64,000 nucleotides of DNA, from assembly GCA_008933995.1 (NCBI GenBank), contig WARS01000011.1, positions 11,561,516-11,625,515 of the forward strand, read 5' to 3'. The stretch comes from Datnioides undecimradiatus. Taxonomy: Eukaryota > Chordata > Actinopteri > Lobotiformes > Datnioididae. Position numbers and translations under genes: made by a program. The notes beneath the pieces were generated by a model that was not told the origin of the DNA, did no database searches, and saw nothing but the letters and a program-made list of their open reading frames with translations. Below, piece by piece: positions 53,697 through 64,000 of the stretch (the stretch's first letter is position 1; every line of letters starts with the position of its first letter).

Positions 53697-56266
53697 ATGA
53701 GTACTGTGGCCTCTGAAAACGTGTTTTTATCCGCCATACAGCCCAACACCTCGGTCACCACCTACGGACTCCCGTCCGAAATCCAGCTCGGGAATGGGAG
53801 CTCCATGTCGGATGAGATGTCCAGAGCCCGGCGCGTCCAGCAGCAGGTCCAGATGAGACTGGCGGAGAAGTCCACACTTCCGCGTCAGAATGGATCAGCC
53901 TCGCAGTACGCCATGTCAGGTAAACATCAACAGGCTTTTGACACACTTTCTCAAGAAACTACACTGGCTCTGTGTCCTGCTTCGTGACAGTCTTTCTACG
54001 CTAACAGCGGCCAACGAGATAATTTACGTCCAGGGAGTTGCTGTAAGGGTAAAACTGCTCAAAAGTCCCCTCACAGGTACAGGCACAGGTGTCACTGTCT
54101 GACTGTCTGAGCAGCTATTATGTGCGCGATAGCTGGTCCTGTATCTGTGCTATAGAAGGAAATCTGGCCAACCTGTCTGTTTTCTCTGGATTTACTCCAG
54201 GTAACTGAAATAAAGTAGAAAAGTAATGATTTACATGTACTGAGGGGGTCCATTGCAAAGTTGTGGTCAAATACTGTACAAATGCTATATAAATAATCAA
54301 ATATCAAATGCTGAACATCCCATACTGTGGAGCTGTTTTGCATATTTTCAAAATGTAAAACTCCTCCAAGGCTTGTTTTCCATTTTGAGTGACACACATT
54401 CATTTGTTAATAGACTGTGAAAATTGTGTAAGTATTTTTTATTTTTGATTAATCTACTTAATATTTTCTCAACTAATTGGTCCACGTGATGTCAGAACAT
54501 AGCAGTGTGACTTATTTAAATGTCTTTTAGCACATTTGTCAGCTTAAAACTCAATTATGTTCAGTTACTACCACAAAACCTGAAAATATTCACACTTAAG
54601 TGATCGTTTTGCATTTTTGCAGAAGAAATCTATCAATCCCATTTCAAAAGAGTGTATGTTCAACTATTTATGGTTAGCTTCTCTTTAAGTTATTGTGCTG
54701 ACACCCAATATGTCATACCTCGAAGTGACTCAAATCAGTGGAGTAGCTTTTACTTTCAAGTGCAGGAGTGGGCATGTATTAATGCGCCTGGTGTGTATGT
54801 GGTGTTTTTGTGCAGGTTTGTACCTGCTGCGTTCCTGTACACTTGTTTTTCTTTAGCCTATCAGGGTCTATATGTCCATTCAGCTGCTCTATAGGTTTGT
54901 TGCAGATGAACCAGAGCTGCAGCCTCATGCAGCAGCGATCTCATAGCGCACTTGTACATGAGAAAGGGTTAATATGTAACAGGCCCGAACAAGCGCTGCT
55001 TTCATTAACTTCCCTGATAGCAGACTTAGGTGAAAGCCGTCCTCTGTGGGATTGGGTTTCAGGTCTTGCTCGGCTTTAAGAGGTGAGGATTCAAGAGATA
55101 CCTGGGAGATGACTGTGTCATGAGAACCAGCTGTTGTGTCGTCTTCTCAAAGACATCACATTGTTAAACAGCGTCCGTCTGAGGCACGTTTGTCACACAG
55201 ACAGTCAAGGTGGGACTGTTACGTAAGCAGTGTGATTCCCATGTGAGGAATTAATGGGTCAGGAGGGTTGGGAATTTGTTACCTGATTGTTTTGACAGAT
55301 TTGATAATTTGACACTGCTCAGGAGCTGAATTAAAGTCAAACTTCAAGTTACAAATGGACACAGCCTTGTGTTGTTTTAGACACTAGGTGACTAAAACCT
55401 GTGTGCCTGCTTTATGCTGCTTGGATCACAAAGACATTCCTTCAGGTCCCATAATTCACTGTGCAGTCCCCCTCAAACTACAGGGAGCAGCTCGATGTCA
55501 GGTGCTTGTATATTTGACTTCTAAAAGAAGAATATTTCACTTCACTCACTTCTAGCTTTAGTATTTCCCTGGGGCGCTGATAATACCTGCCTCAACAGAC
55601 TAACATGCTTGTCGTGCCATTTTTAACGGCAGGAATGTAAAGGGGACAAAAACACACGTCTGCTAAGTGGGTCACTGTCAGTTTTTACCTCCCTTATGCT
55701 TGAAAAATGCTTTAGTCAGACACGGCAACTCAGTGTGACAAACTAGGTGAGGTGTTTTACAGCGTTATCACTGCCCGTCCTTTGCCCTGAGATTTTCTGG
55801 GAGGAAAACATACAGTGTCGCCACGTCATACCCACCCTTGTTTGAAACCTGTTCATGAGGGAGCATTTCTTACATCACAACAGGGAATGCTGCCATTTTG
55901 GTGGTCTGTGGTTTCAGAAGAGCTCATTATGAATGTTCACGCATGAGGAAAACATCCAGAGGATTTTGCAGCAAACTCCTCCTTCTCCTGCTCCATCTCT
56001 CTATCTAAATGCTGCAACAACTGCAGTGCAATTATGGCAGTGACTAATTGGTGTGTGCAAAGGTGGACAAGTCTCAGCAGAAAGTGAGTGTGAGGTTAGG
56101 GTTTTCAAAGAACAACAGAGGATAGAAAAAAAGTTTCCTCACTGAAGGAGTTCAAGGTGTGTTTTCTGCGTGTGTGTCGCCAAGGTGTGTTGGGCGTTGC
56201 CAGGGTTGGGCTGTGGCCAGGCAAAGGACGTAATGTGTCATTCTCCTCTATACCGACTGGTTTGTT

Positions 56267-56322
<56 letters not shown>

Positions 56323-56490
56323 CTGTATAACAATTAAGCGCGAAGGTGGTTCACTCTTCCTCTCTGCTCACATGGGAAGTGTAAAGCTACGACTGTACAG
56401 TAGACTCACACATAAGCACTTCTTTGTTTCTTTAGTTGCAGTCTGGCATCATCAGATGTTTGGGTTCCCCCTGGGTTGAGAGCAAAGCTG

Positions 56491-56528
<38 letters not shown>

Positions 56529-59500
56529 ACTGTTTTAAGTAAGTCAGAAGTAAACTGTTGTCCAAGTGAAGGGTAACCAGAGACATGAGAGCTGGTGACT
56601 GGTCAGGTTCTGCAGCGTGTGCAATACAATCCTCTGTCCTCAGTGCAACAGGACACCTGCTATTCAAACTGCATGTGTTTTATTATGGCAGCCATGCTGT
56701 GATTAAATCCACTGTCACTCTGCCATTTGTTACAGGTTTTTGATAATGTTACTTTTACTTTTACTTTTTTCAGCCGTAAAGTCTCAGTCTCAGTCTCATG
56801 TACATTCAAATGAACTTACGTGTGGCTTAAAAAATGCAGTTTTAATTTGGAAACTTGAGCTTTGTGAGAATAAACAGGGTTGAATTTTCAATGTTTCTGT
56901 GAATGGTCAGAGTTTGGCTGGATGCTTTATTTTTTATGTAGCTATGTGGCAGAGCTCAATGATCAGTTGACACAACAAACACCAGTAAGAGTGTGCAAGA
57001 CATTAAGTTCCTCTTGGCCAAGATATCCAACAGTGTTCTGCTTCTGCATCATATGAAAACTGCATCAAACAATGTATTGGAATGTTAAAATGATATTAAA
57101 AAAACCTTCAGCTTTCAGCTCATTGCTTAATGGTGACCTCACAGCTTGTAGGTTCAGAGAAAAGGCACTTGTTGTATGTTGCATGCACTCTTGACCTCTC
57201 AGCCTTTGGTTCAGGAACTCCGTGAGCAGCAGCTGAGTCAGACTTTCTGAATTAAGACATTTTGGGAAGTTCTTGCTTGCAAAGCGTGAAAATATTTATT
57301 AATACTTCTGACACAACAAAAGGGCAGATGGAAATAAAAGATGAACGGAGCTGCTCCAACATGACTTGCAGAGATGTAAACAACATGTCTAAGGCACAAC
57401 AAGAGCAGCTTTTACAGTTAAAGAGTCTCCAGTTGTCTTTGTGTTGTTTCTGCGCCCTGCACTGTATTTGACAATGATACTCCTGCTCTCAGAATAAACC
57501 CATAAACTCTGTCATGAGTTTTTTAATCATGAAATCCTCGTGAACTCCTGACTGGTTATGTAACTTTATGGCTGAATGGCATTTCAAGAATTGAGAAATG
57601 ACTAATATAGACCTAGAAGTGCTTGTTCTTGTACGTGAGAAAGTATTTAAAATTTTAATTATTCAGAGCAAGAATGTTTTTGCCTTACTTACTCCTATGT
57701 CTACATTGTTTTGTCACACTTGGTATTGCACATTTAAATTAAGCTGTGAGTTAAACATTTAGGTCAGGAAGCTTTGAAAATAATTAAAGGATCAGTTCAC
57801 AGATTGTACATTAGTCCTTCCTAATACCCTGCCATTATTTTTCAAAGGTAATCTGAAGTTAAAAAGATGGTTCAACAGTCACGATTAATCAAATGAGTCT
57901 TTTTAAATTTAAACTTCCCTTTTTTGTAACTGCCTGTCCACCAAATAATGAAACACTGAAAACATTATTCTGCACTAAAAGGACTGAAACTTTGGAAGAT
58001 ACCCATTTCATTAGATCTGCTCAGAGAAAACTTTGAAGTAATATTTGCACGTAACAAAGGCTATATGAATGTAATCTTGTCATTATATTAAAAACACATT
58101 AATATGACATTATATGTGGTTTTCATTTGTTATTCTGCTTGTCTGCTTTCTTCTAGACTATGGTGGCGGTTCTTCAACAATTAAATATCATACGTATAAC
58201 CCAAGTTTCAGCTCTAAATCATCCTTCATGTACTCCGGCTCCAGAACGATGGTGAGTATTACCACATGATCTCACTGATTCACTCTGTATTCGCACATAT
58301 CCTGGAAATATTCAGCTGATCATGTAATGCGTAATTCTACTGGATGTCCTGAATTAAAACTAGCCCCATCACTGAACCTCTGCTGGTGTCACAGTGGGTC
58401 GCCCAGGACACAGCTGGTGTGGTATTTCACAGTGGGCTGTGATGAGATCAGTTCAGGGTTTTCAAGTCCTCCCTCTAGATTCTTCTGTTTAACTGATTCA
58501 ACAGGAAGACACTGGCTTTGTGCCACAGATGTTTTGGCTTTAAGAGACCTTCAGTGTGATTTCCAGAGTGTCTATATTTTGTTTTTGAGTCAATAATAAA
58601 GCTTCCTCTCTTACACAAATTGACCTGTGTTTCTAGAACTGTTTAACATTTAAAACCCTTTGATTGATTATTGAGTTCATTGAGTAACTGATTACACATT
58701 TGACTTTAACAGTTACTTCTGTCTTCATCATCAGGGTCCTCGTGTATCCCAGAGGCCAGGCTTCAGCTGCCAGTCTGCTGGCCCGGACATGCCCCAGTTT
58801 CACAGGATCAGTGTTGGGGGTGGAGGGGTTGGTGGTGGCGGGGGCAGTTTTTATCGAGAAGACATACGCATGGGTGGCTACCAGGGGACCATGAGGCAGC
58901 AGAACCTGATGGACTCTGAACCTCTCTCTATGTATGCAGTACGGCAGAACACTGCGCAGGTGAATCCCTGGCAAGTTGATGGCAGCGATGCCGGCAGCTT
59001 GGTCTCTGACCGCGATGCCACCTTCGTCCACCAGTATGCTCAGAGTGCAAACAACGGCTACACCAACCAGGTGAGGCAGGGAGGCACCATGAGCTTTTCT
59101 GCACCCCTACGTAAATCTCTTAGTGGCACTCTTTCCCGCGGGGGAGGAATGACAGGAGGAGAGGTGGAGGTCACCCAGCAATCCTTCAAAGGTCCATCCC
59201 AACGCACCATCAGCAGGATTACAAACAGAAACAGGATGAGCATGGGCTCCATGTCTGGAACCATGCAGCGGCAGATGTCTTCAGGTGGGAGTACCTACGG
59301 TGGCGGGATGGACAGAGTGGATAGAGGGTTCATCGGGTCCGGAGTGTCCTCTGCTTCCCAGGGGAATCTGATGATGCAGCGTCAGGGCACCCTGTCCCGT
59401 GCAATGTCAGTCAAAAGCATGCAGAGTGTGGGTAGAGGCATGGACATCTACAGTGGCCAGATGGAGATGGGAGCCAGCATGGGCAACCTCAGCGGGTGAG

Positions 59501-62500
59501 ACATGCACATTCACAACAACAGTTGTCACACTATCTCTTTCAGTAACATAGGCTATACATGCAAATCAGTATCTGCAAAAGGCCTGTGTTCACATTTGCC
59601 TGGTTAGAATTCATCAACCTTGACAACCCATTTAAATACTGTCACAATACACATCCATGTTGACTGATATGAGGACAGTAATTTTGGAGATCTTTTATAA
59701 ATTTCCTATTGTAAACAAATCCACAGAAAAAAACAAACAAAACCAACAATATGCTGATCCTGCTCACGAGTGCTTTATTTATAAGCAAAGCCTGATGTAC
59801 AGTAGCTTAATCCTCAGCAGAGACTCTCTGTACCTCCATTGTCCAAAAAAAATAATCTTTAGTGTCCTTTTATGACAATGCTCACTGTAGTGGAAATATA
59901 GTTTACTTAAAGCCAATCCTACATACACTGACCTTGCTGTCTGCACTGGTGCAACAAATGCTGTTTTTTGCATTTTAATATGATTTGTTGAATGTTTTTT
60001 AGTCTTTTCAAGGGCAATAAGAGAAAATACAGAATAATTTCAGCCTTATCCGTTAAATGGTTATGATACTGAATGACAACGATAACAGCTGTAGTCATCC
60101 CGGTGCCTCAGTTTATCATATTTTTCCTGAACATCAGTGACATTTAAGTGAGTGTGATACGCCAGCATGATGGTGTCCCACTTTTCGTATGTCAGGAGGG
60201 AGTGTGTGATGTGAACAGTCTATTTCCTAAGAGCTGTGGATTGGGAGGTGGCTCCATAGTGGCAGGACTGGTTTTGGGTGTGGCGGCTCAGTTTCAGGCC
60301 TTGCATTTCACACATCCCACAGCGTGTGGTTAGCTGAGCGGATATGCGGACCGCTGTGTGATTTGGAAGAAATTCAACAAGACAAGAAATAAATCATTTA
60401 TGAATAATTACTGTGGCTACTCTGTTGGCTTTCACTGAAACATCCTAAAGACAGATTTTAGTCTTACCATAAATAATGTGTTGATTACGCAATTAACTAT
60501 TTTACATTCTTTGGTTGAATTTGTTATTTTTGCCCCTTTGGTAGGATCACCGCCTTGGATATGCCCACAGCAGTGCAAAACCTGAGAGAGCCTGACCATG
60601 AGCTGCAGGTCCTGGGTGCCGCCTACATTCAACATGAATGTTACAATGACAGCGAGTCCAAAAACGAGGTACTTAAAACTGATTAAACTTGTGGTTTGAA
60701 TTCCTCCAAGTCTTTCCTCCCTGCAATCTCTTATTGAGAAACTCGGTCATGAAAATTGTTTTTCTTTCAACTGGAGCCATTCATTGATGGTTGTGTCTCT
60801 GTTTAGCTTCAGCTTTGCTTCTGTTCTGGTCTGTTCCACTTGTTTTCATCTCTATACTGTATATGGCCTCTGCCCTGTGTAGGTGCTAAATGGCAGGTAT
60901 ACAGTAGAGATTAAAACTCTCTTATCTATCTTACGTGGCAGCTAAGATGTTTAGTTAGTCCTGTGCTTTTTTGCTTGTTGAGATTTTTTATTTTTTTTTG
61001 GTTCTGAGAATGCCGACTTCTTGAGCTGGTTTACAGTCAGTGTTTAATGAGTTTCCTGAAGAAAAAGGATCCAGATTACTTCATTTAAAAGGAATAGTTC
61101 ATCATTATTAGAAATAAACAAGAGTTATATGTTGAGCATTGAGAACAGTCTCATGAACAGTAAATATGACAGCCTTCAGCTTGTATCTTAATGGTGGTAT
61201 TAAATAAAATACTGAGGCTGGAGGCAATGCAGGCCTGTGTGGTCACTGAGTTGTATGGGGTGAAACTAAGACTGCACCCATTCTTCTCAAAGACTTTTAG
61301 AGACTTGAAGTTAGAATCATTTAAAAGATGCTGCAATTAGATTTTTTTAATCCACATAGAGACTTTTAGAAAAAATATATAATTTCTATGATACTGAAAA
61401 ACATGAAATCACCTGATCTTCAGAGAAAACAGAACCTTGACCGGAACTTTTTTCCTGCCATCCTGTCTCTTAGGTGCGTCGCTTGAAGGGCATCAGTGAG
61501 CTGGTGAAGCTGTTTAACTCTGAAAATCAGGAAGTGCAGCGTTTTGCCACTGGTGCTGCACGTAACGTTATCTATGAGAATATGGACAACAAGGTGGCCC
61601 TGATCGAGGAGGGAGGCATCCCACAGCTGGTCGAGGCACTCAAGGAGAATGACGACGAGCTTCGCAAAAACATCACGGGTAGGAATATCACAGTCATCAA
61701 TCAATATCATCAGTCATTAATGCAATAAAAAAAAGAAAGAAAGAAAATAAACAGGACATAACAAGTAGATTTTATCTGTTTGCTTGTTTTGCCTCAAGTG
61801 AAAATGAATGCAAATTAGTGAGTCACATTATTTGGATGCAACACGATCTTGGTTGTGGTGTCCTTGAAGTCCTTTGAGGAAACAGTAACCTTTGAAATTG
61901 ATATTATTATTCACCAAGCAAATAGGAAGACAGTTCCAAGCTTGCAAGCTGTGACTAGGCACTTTTACAAGATTATGAGGATTTACTGTAACTAAATCAT
62001 AGTTAGCATTTTTATGGGGAGATGTGCAGTGTTGTTTCTCTGTTGACCCTTTACAGTTTGCATCTAAATAAGTTTTGGTTCCAGATCAGTCAGCTGTCAG
62101 CACTCGTACATTCTGTTCATCTGCACTCATCTTTCACAATTATTTGTTATCAGCAAAACTGGCAGTCATGTCAGGCATGTGAATAAAGCTGACTGAAATT
62201 TTAGAAAATGGAGACGTGCACGGCATGTTTAAGTACATAAAGTGTAAGAGGTGGAGCTTCAGTCATCTATAGGGTGTGTGAGAGGGAGATAAGCAAGTGT
62301 GTGTGGGAATTGTATGGGCCTGTGAAGTGACAGCATGTCTGCCGCTCCCCTTTATGAGTAAAGGCCTCATTACTCCTTCCTTTGAGTCGTAACACCTTGA
62401 TTTATATCTGTTGGACCAGTTAAAAAAAAAAAACAACTCCCATACTGGTTCCAAGTAATTTTCAGTGGAAAACCTGTGGCAGATATCAGAGAATCTGTTC

Positions 62501-63893
62501 ACATTTTTTCTGCACTGTTTACCAAAATAATGCCCAGAGGTCTTATCTTGCCCACATAGCTACACATAGCACAGCTGTAGTCTTAGCGTCTCACTGCCAT
62601 TTGAGTTTTTCTCACAAGTTCTGAGACAAAATTTATATGTAATTTTAGAAGTTATTCGACTTATGAATGGCCCTTATAATATAACCCTTAAAGAGTAGTT
62701 CAGTATTTTTGGGAGACACACTTATTTTTTAAGCTTTCTTGCCAAGAATTTAATGAGAACACCACTCTTTTGTCTCCAAGCTAAATATGAAGCTACAGCT
62801 GGCAGCCAGTTATTTTAGCTTAGCACAAAGACAAGATACAGGGGAGAACAGTTAGCCTGGCTCTATCCAGCAATAAGAAATCCCCCCTTTGTTTAGTTGA
62901 TTAATTTTTATGCAAATTAACCTGATAAGATAAAACATGTTAACCATGCGTTCTTTAGAGGTGCTGGTAGGCAGTTACTTTGGACTGGGCCAGGCTAGTT
63001 TTCCCCCCGCATTTCCTCATTTTAAAACATGAAAGTCTCAAAGACTTGAAAAGGTGAGTCTTGCTGACGCTCCCCCTGGTATATTCGCAGGCATCTTGTG
63101 GAACCTTTCATCCAAAGACAGCCTGAAGCAGAAGCTGGCCAGGGAGACACTTTCTGATCTGACTGAGAGGATCCTCGTCCCTCTGTCAGGTGGCAAAGAT
63201 TCTGAGGACATCCAACAATCCCCCTCTGAGGCTGAGATCTTCTACAACACCACAGGATGTCTCAGGTGCACATCACCTATCTGTGTCTCCACTCCACAGT
63301 TGCAACATACTCCTTTGTGAACATGCATTTCTTTCTGGTTCGCCCATGTAAGCTTTTTCACTCATGACCACATTTGAATTTTGGGAACTTGTCCTGGCAT
63401 GTGTCAGCTGACAGGTAGTGAAGCTTTTACCACACCCATCGTTATTCACTGTTGTTTGCAAAAAGCCCACATCACTCCAGCCTCCAGTTGATTCTGCTGT
63501 TGATGTGCACCCTGGAGGAGTTTAATGCCCAAATTATGCATGATATTTATCATCCCATTGTGACATTAATGCCTGTGCCAGGAGTAGAAACACATTACCA
63601 TATTCCCCTTTGCAACACCCTTTGCAATGACATGCATGATTCATGACTGAATTTTACCTGAGATAGCTCTCTGACAACTCACTCGCTTTGTGTGAACTCA
63701 GGAATCTGAGCTCTGTGAACGACAAGATCCGTACGCAGATGAGAGAAACACCGGGCCTGGTGAACTCTTTGGTGGGCTACATTAAGTCCTTGCTTGACAA
63801 GAACAAGGCAGAAGACAAGGTGAGACGAGAGGAGGTGGAGCTGAATTAAAGCTGCTGTTTCTGTTCAACAAAACCTAAGTGTATTCATATGTC

Positions 63894-63946
<53 letters not shown>

Positions 63947-64000
63947 TTCGAAGGGGGTGGAAAATGCAGCATGTATCTTGAGGAACCTCTCCTACCAGCT
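53697..64000 (+). CDS. pkp3: pkp3, plakophilin-3 (5' part, eight exons, cut by the window edge)
   Basis: Exons: 53697-53919, 58157-58251, 58735-59495, 60545-60668, 61474-61678, 63091-63265, 63702-63819 and 63954 onward (47 bases visible). Phases agree throughout, giving 582 complete codons. Plakophilin-3 is a p120-catenin-family armadillo protein of the desmosomal plaque that binds desmogleins, desmocollins, plakoglobin and desmoplakin. The N-terminal head (about residues 1-360) is Ser/Gly-rich, largely encoded by the 761-base exon 3. Armadillo repeats begin in exon 4: LQVLGAAYIQHECYND, then LVKLFNSENQEVQRFATGA, GILWNLSSKDSLKQKLARET and ENAACILRNLSY. These agree closely with human PKP3 (VLGAAYIQHKCY, LVKLFNHANQEVQRHATGA, ENAVCVLRNLSY). 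The start MSTVASENVFLSAIQP parallels human MQDGNFLLSALQP. The remaining armadillo repeats lie beyond the window. Confidence 0.94.
56273..56320. repeat. (TG)24 microsatellite
   Basis: An uninterrupted 48-base TG run in pkp3 intron 1. Imperfect TTTG units precede it. Confidence 0.95.
56495..56522. repeat. (AC)14 microsatellite
   Basis: An uninterrupted 28-base AC run, complementary to the TG run at 56273-56320. Together they form an inverted pair in the pkp3 pre-mRNA. Confidence 0.95.
59496..60544 (+). other. pkp3 intron 3
   Basis: A 1.05-kb AT-rich intron (donor GTGAGA, acceptor GGTAG) between the head-domain exon and the first armadillo exon. Nothing else is recognised. Confidence 0.8.
60669..61473 (+). 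other. pkp3 intron 4
   Basis: An 0.8-kb intron with donor GTACTT, a non-consensus +4 to +6 sequence, and acceptor CTTAG. GGAATAGTTCATCATTATTA at about 61091 resembles the start of common teleost repeats, but the match is too short to call. Confidence 0.7.
61679..63090 (+). other. pkp3 intron 5
   Basis: A 1.4-kb intron (donor GTAGGA, acceptor CGCAG). Its last 400 bases are mostly a degenerate dispersed repeat (62690-63025) that ends within about 65 bases of exon 6. Confidence 0.75.
62690..63025. mobile_element. Degenerate dispersed teleost repeat (MITE-like), one arm missing
   Basis: Contains AGTAGTTCAGTATTTTTGGG, GCTTTCTTGCCAAGAATTTA, AATATGAAGCTACAGCTGGC and AGTTAGCCTGGCTCTATCCA in the order known from a widespread fish repeat. 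The element at 42720-43135 belongs to the same family. The opposite inverted arm is largely absent, so the copy is truncated near the exon 6 acceptor. Confidence 0.7.
63266..63701 (+). other. pkp3 intron 6
   Basis: A 436-base intron (donor GTGCAC, acceptor CTCAG). No repeat or additional exon is recognised. Confidence 0.8.
63896..63944. repeat. (TG)n microsatellite against the pkp3 exon 8 acceptor
   Basis: A 49-base uninterrupted TG run ends nine bases before the exon that starts at 63954. It occupies the place where the polypyrimidine tract should be; only ATTTCGAAG separates it from the exon. Confidence 0.95.

Larger units (their letters stand above)
53920..58156 (+). other. pkp3 intron 1
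   Basis: A 4.2-kb intron with GTAAAC donor and TCTAG acceptor. It contains a TG microsatellite and an opposite-sense AC microsatellite about 175 bases apart. No transposon ORF is recognised. Confidence 0.8.

Noticed and set aside
58633..59031. 132-codon minus-strand open frame
   Set aside because: It is the antisense shadow of pkp3 exon 3.

Overview
The window looks like nuclear DNA of a ray-finned fish, most likely a percomorph teleost. Coding exons are short, have consensus GT/AG borders and are separated by AT-rich introns. The encoded proteins match vertebrate families, and the repeats (an L2-type LINE tail ending in a CTATT array, and degenerate dispersed elements I recognise from teleost genomes) are fish-like. 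The taxon call is inference: no database search was run.

Layout, left to right. (1) 456-1554, plus: last three visible coding exons of saal1. (2) 9715-14296, plus: complete tph1 (tryptophan hydroxylase 1, 11 coding exons, 480 aa), the rate-limiting enzyme of serotonin and melatonin synthesis. (3) 15737-23483, plus: complete sergef (seven-blade RCC1-like protein, 11 coding exons, 396 aa). (4) 36138 down to 28744, minus: kcnc1 (Kv3.1 voltage-gated potassium channel). It has two core exons and several mutually compatible 3' ends, plus a further candidate terminal exon at 26194-26085. (5) 38158-47941, plus: complete cd81 (tetraspanin, 8 coding exons, 238 aa). (6) 53697 to the right edge, plus: pkp3 (plakophilin-3), cut off by the window after eight exons.

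The block saal1-tph1-sergef-kcnc1, with sergef and kcnc1 tail to tail, matches the gene order known for human 11p15.1. cd81 and pkp3 have their human orthologues in 11p15.5, so the kcnc1/cd81 gap (about 36.2-38.0 kb) is a point where fish and human gene order differ. The genes do not form a functional pathway; they are neighbours by ancestry.

Non-coding sequence dominates. The largest empty stretches are saal1-tph1 (about 7.8 kb), cd81 intron 2 (5.5 kb), cd81-pkp3 (5.8 kb), pkp3 intron 1 (4.2 kb) and kcnc1 intron 1 (3.9 kb). They hold degenerate dispersed repeats, an L2 LINE remnant in cd81 intron 1, microsatellites and two short duplicated non-coding segments. The most interesting points are the menu of phase-compatible alternative C-termini in kcnc1, a 49-bp TG tract against a pkp3 3' splice site, a duplicated 90-bp non-coding block upstream of tph1, and a TPH2-like N-terminal phosphosite motif in this Tph1. 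I saw no evidence of a wholly new biological system, tRNA or rRNA genes, CRISPR arrays or viral genes.
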